64,000 nt of DNA. It comes from Tenderia sp965602225. Its GTDB lineage: Bacteria; Pseudomonadota; Gammaproteobacteria; Tenderiales; Tenderiaceae. Location: NCBI GenBank assembly GCA_965602225.1, contig CBFCYE010000002.1, positions 62,001 through 126,000 on the forward strand, given 5' to 3'. Shown here in pieces: positions 62,321-64,000 of this stretch (position 1 is the stretch's first letter; each line of letters begins with the position of its first letter). Below the pieces are notes generated by a model. That model made no database searches. It saw only the letters and a program-made list of their open reading frames with translations, and was not told the DNA's origin. The position numbers were made by a program, and so were the translations under genes.

Positions 62321-62650
62321 ATGCAAGTTGACACCTCAGGCTCAATCTCAAGCCTTTTACAAGGCACTAAAGAAGGCCAATCTGCCAAAACCCCCTCTAC
62401 AGTTGAGCCACAAGCTCAGCCTCAGCCGCAATCACAACAAACAAGGCAAACAGATACCGTGACTTTTACTCAAGCAGCAGCTCAACTTGCTGAAGTTGAG
62501 CAACACATAAGGTCGGCGTCGGTTACTGATACTCAAAGGATTGAGCAAGTACAGACAGCTATCAAAAATGGCAGCTATAACCCCGACCCAGTTCAGGTGG
62601 CCGGTAAAGTGCTCAACTTTGAGTCTGCTTTAAATAGCATTCGCGCATAA
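62321..62650 (+). CDS. flgM: Anti-sigma-28 factor FlgM
   Basis: 109 residues. The N-terminal half is Gln/Pro/Ser-rich and disordered-looking, as in FlgM. The C-terminal FliA-binding half has VTFTQAAAQLAEVEQHIRSAS, TQRIEQVQTAIKNGSYNPDPVQVAGKVLNFES. FlgM holds FliA inactive until the hook is complete and is then exported. AGGAGC precedes the ATG. It is followed by flgN after 20 bases. Confidence 0.93.
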   Translation: MQVDTSGSISSLLQGTKEGQSAKTPSTVEPQAQPQPQSQQTRQTDTVTFTQAAAQLAEVEQHIRSASVTDTQRIEQVQTAIKNGSYNPDPVQVAGKVLNFESALNSIRA

Positions 62651-62670
62651 CCCAAGGACGCAATCACGTT

Positions 62671-63162
62671 ATGAGCAACGTAGCGCTAGGCCAGCAGCTG
62701 GAACAACTATTTCAGCAGCAAATCAATGCGGCAGCAGAATTACTTCAGCTGTTACAGGATGAGAATCAGGCGCTGATTCAGCGTGATTACGAACGCACAT
62801 CACAACTTACAAAATTAAAACAGAGCAAGGGGACTGAGATTGATCTCTTAAACAATCAGCTCAGTAAAATGTTTGCAACAGCACAAGCGCCCAAGCTTCA
62901 TGACGCTATTGATAAGCTTATAGCTGAGTTACCCAGCCAGCTAAGTGGCAAGCTCAAACAAATAAAATCAAAGCTGGAGCAAACCTCTCTTTCCTGCCAA
63001 GATCAAAACACCATCAATGGTCAGATAATTGCCGTAAACAAGCAATCTGCCGAAACAGCCCTGGCAATACTGCGCGGACAATTTTCTACTAACGAACTAA
63101 CCTATGGTGCTGGTGGCCAGCCAATCAAAGACAAGTTGGCAACATCTATTACCAAGGCTTGA
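62671..63162 (+). CDS. flgN: Flagellar chaperone FlgN
   Basis: 163 residues, helical, Gln-rich. N-terminal QLEQLFQQQINAAAELLQLLQDENQALIQRDYERTSQLT is the FlgN pattern and the C-terminal NGQIIAVNKQSAETALAILRG is the substrate-binding helix. FlgN escorts the junction proteins FlgK and FlgL, encoded at the other end of the flg run. It is co-transcribed with flgM. Confidence 0.92.
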   Translation: MSNVALGQQLEQLFQQQINAAAELLQLLQDENQALIQRDYERTSQLTKLKQSKGTEIDLLNNQLSKMFATAQAPKLHDAIDKLIAELPSQLSGKLKQIKSKLEQTSLSCQDQNTINGQIIAVNKQSAETALAILRGQFSTNELTYGAGGQPIKDKLATSITKA

Positions 63163-63240
63163 TGACTTTAGTCAATTGTCTGTATTCTTGCTAACAAGCT
63201 CTCCCCGTTAATTAACTCAGGCTTGGTTGCATTGAAGTAG

Positions 63241-63945
63241 ATGGAAAAACTTTCCGATAAAATTCGCATACGCGCTTTCTTACAAAGGATGCTGGATAAA
63301 CGTGCCCTTCTAACCGTTTTAATCAATGGCCGCGAAGAACCATGCTCCTCTGCAATTATCAAGATCAACAGTGATGATGAAAGTTTCATTATTGATGAGC
63401 TAAAGCCGGAAGCCAGCAACCAACTGCTCAAAGAAAACCCTGTCATTCAACTCAAGGCGCAGCTGGATGGGATCAGTATTAAGTGCCAGGCAGAAATCAG
63501 TGAGTTTGGCCAAGATGACAACATCCTATTCTATAAGCTGGCCATACCTGATGAAGTCGAATATCACCAACGCCGTCAGGCGGTCAGGATCAGGTTGAGT
63601 GCAGCATACCCTCTACCCGTCACATTCAATGCTATAAATGGCGAAAGTTTTGAAGGTGAAATAAAAGACATCTCTATCGGTGGGATCAGAGCCAGATTCA
63701 AACAAGACCTGTCAAAAAGCCTGGAAAACTGCCAGCATCTAAGCTGTTCTTTTCTGCTCCCGCCTGATAACAAACAGACGCTTAACTGTGATCTTGTAAT
63801 TCGCGTTATCAAACATAAAAAAGATCAATTTGGCCCCAGCTTTTTAGGTGGCGAGTTCATGGACATGCCCAAACCTCTCGAAAGACAACTACAGCGTTCA
63901 ATCATGACCTTGCAGCGCGCCTCACGACAAAAAGACAACATATAG
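63241..63945 (+). CDS. YcgR-type flagellar brake (PilZN-PilZ)
   Basis: 234 residues. Residues about 10-105 are the YcgR-type N-terminal domain (RAFLQRMLDKRALLTVLIN). Residues about 108-225 are a PilZ domain with both c-di-GMP motifs: RRQAVRIRL (RxxxR) and DISIGGIRARF (D-x-S-x-x-G). In E. coli, YcgR with c-di-GMP slows the motor at FliG/MotA. Next to flgM-flgN this is the FlgZ/YcgR gene of polar systems. I saw no convincing FliA or sigma-54 site in the 78 bases before it. The 55 bases after it hold nothing recognisable. Confidence 0.9.
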   Translation: MEKLSDKIRIRAFLQRMLDKRALLTVLINGREEPCSSAIIKINSDDESFIIDELKPEASNQLLKENPVIQLKAQLDGISIKCQAEISEFGQDDNILFYKLAIPDEVEYHQRRQAVRIRLSAAYPLPVTFNAINGESFEGEIKDISIGGIRARFKQDLSKSLENCQHLSCSFLLPPDNKQTLNCDLVIRVIKHKKDQFGPSFLGGEFMDMPKPLERQLQRSIMTLQRASRQKDNI

Positions 63946-64000
63946 TTCCATCATCAGCGCTACGGTTATATACTCCTGCCCCACCTCATACGCCCCGGTA

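Noticed and set aside
63181..63240. FliA-like site before the YcgR gene (CCCGTTAA)
   Set aside because: The -10 is fair but the sequence at the -35 spacing does not resemble TAAAGTTT.

Overview
The window comes from a polarly flagellated gammaproteobacterium. The evidence is a FlrA/FlrB/FlrC-type sigma-54 cascade, a single short flagellin, and the order flgBCDEFGHIJKL - glycosylation island - fliC flaG fliD fliS fliT - flrA flrBC - fliEFGHIJ. This resembles the polar systems of Shewanella, Vibrio and Pseudomonas. I cannot name the genus. No tRNA, rRNA, CRISPR array or transposase was seen.

Layout. (1) 1-2536, minus: a chemotaxis operon STAS-cheY-cheA with its own FliA promoter; cheA runs off the left edge. 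(2) 2637-8027, minus: fliJ-I-H-G-F-E (export ATPase, switch, MS ring). (3) 8050-12179, minus: flrC, flrB and flrA, with a sigma-54 promoter before flrB. (4) 12277-16652, minus: a PilZ-like gene, fliT, fliS, fliD (sigma-54 promoter), flaG and fliC (FliA promoter). (5) 16794-48965: a 32-kb glycosylation island on both strands. (6) 49091-59325, minus: flgL to flgB, with a FliA promoter before flgK and a sigma-54 promoter before flgB. (7) 59460-61445, minus: cheR and cheV. (8) 61458-63945, plus: flgA (sigma-54), flgM (FliA), flgN and a YcgR-type c-di-GMP brake.

The promoters fit the known polar hierarchy: FlrA acts with sigma-54 on flrBC, FlrC acts with sigma-54 on middle genes, and FliA acts on late genes. 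Nine promoter-like sites were found by reading; several decide gene starts.

The island is the unusual part. It starts with a Maf-type (DUF115) flagellin glycosyltransferase divergent from fliC. It has no Wzx/Wzy or ABC exporter, so it looks dedicated to flagellin rather than to LPS or capsule. It contains a fused SpsF-SpsG protein and a NeuB-family synthase, both of the nonulosonic-acid pathway. The first two pathway genes, pseB and pseC, survive only as a deletion scar next to flgL. Around these sit a GDP-heptose-type set (GHMP kinase, guanylyltransferase-like enzyme, ColD-like 3-dehydratase, Fcl-like and epimerase-like enzymes), two separate thiamine-diphosphate systems (a DXS-like enzyme and an E1 alpha/beta pair without E2/E3), three consecutive ATP-grasp ligases, two radical SAM proteins, two methyltransferases, two sulfotransferase-fold proteins, two glycosyltransferases and a GH57-like enzyme. 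My inference is a heavily decorated, possibly branched and sulfated flagellin glycan that I cannot match to a described structure.
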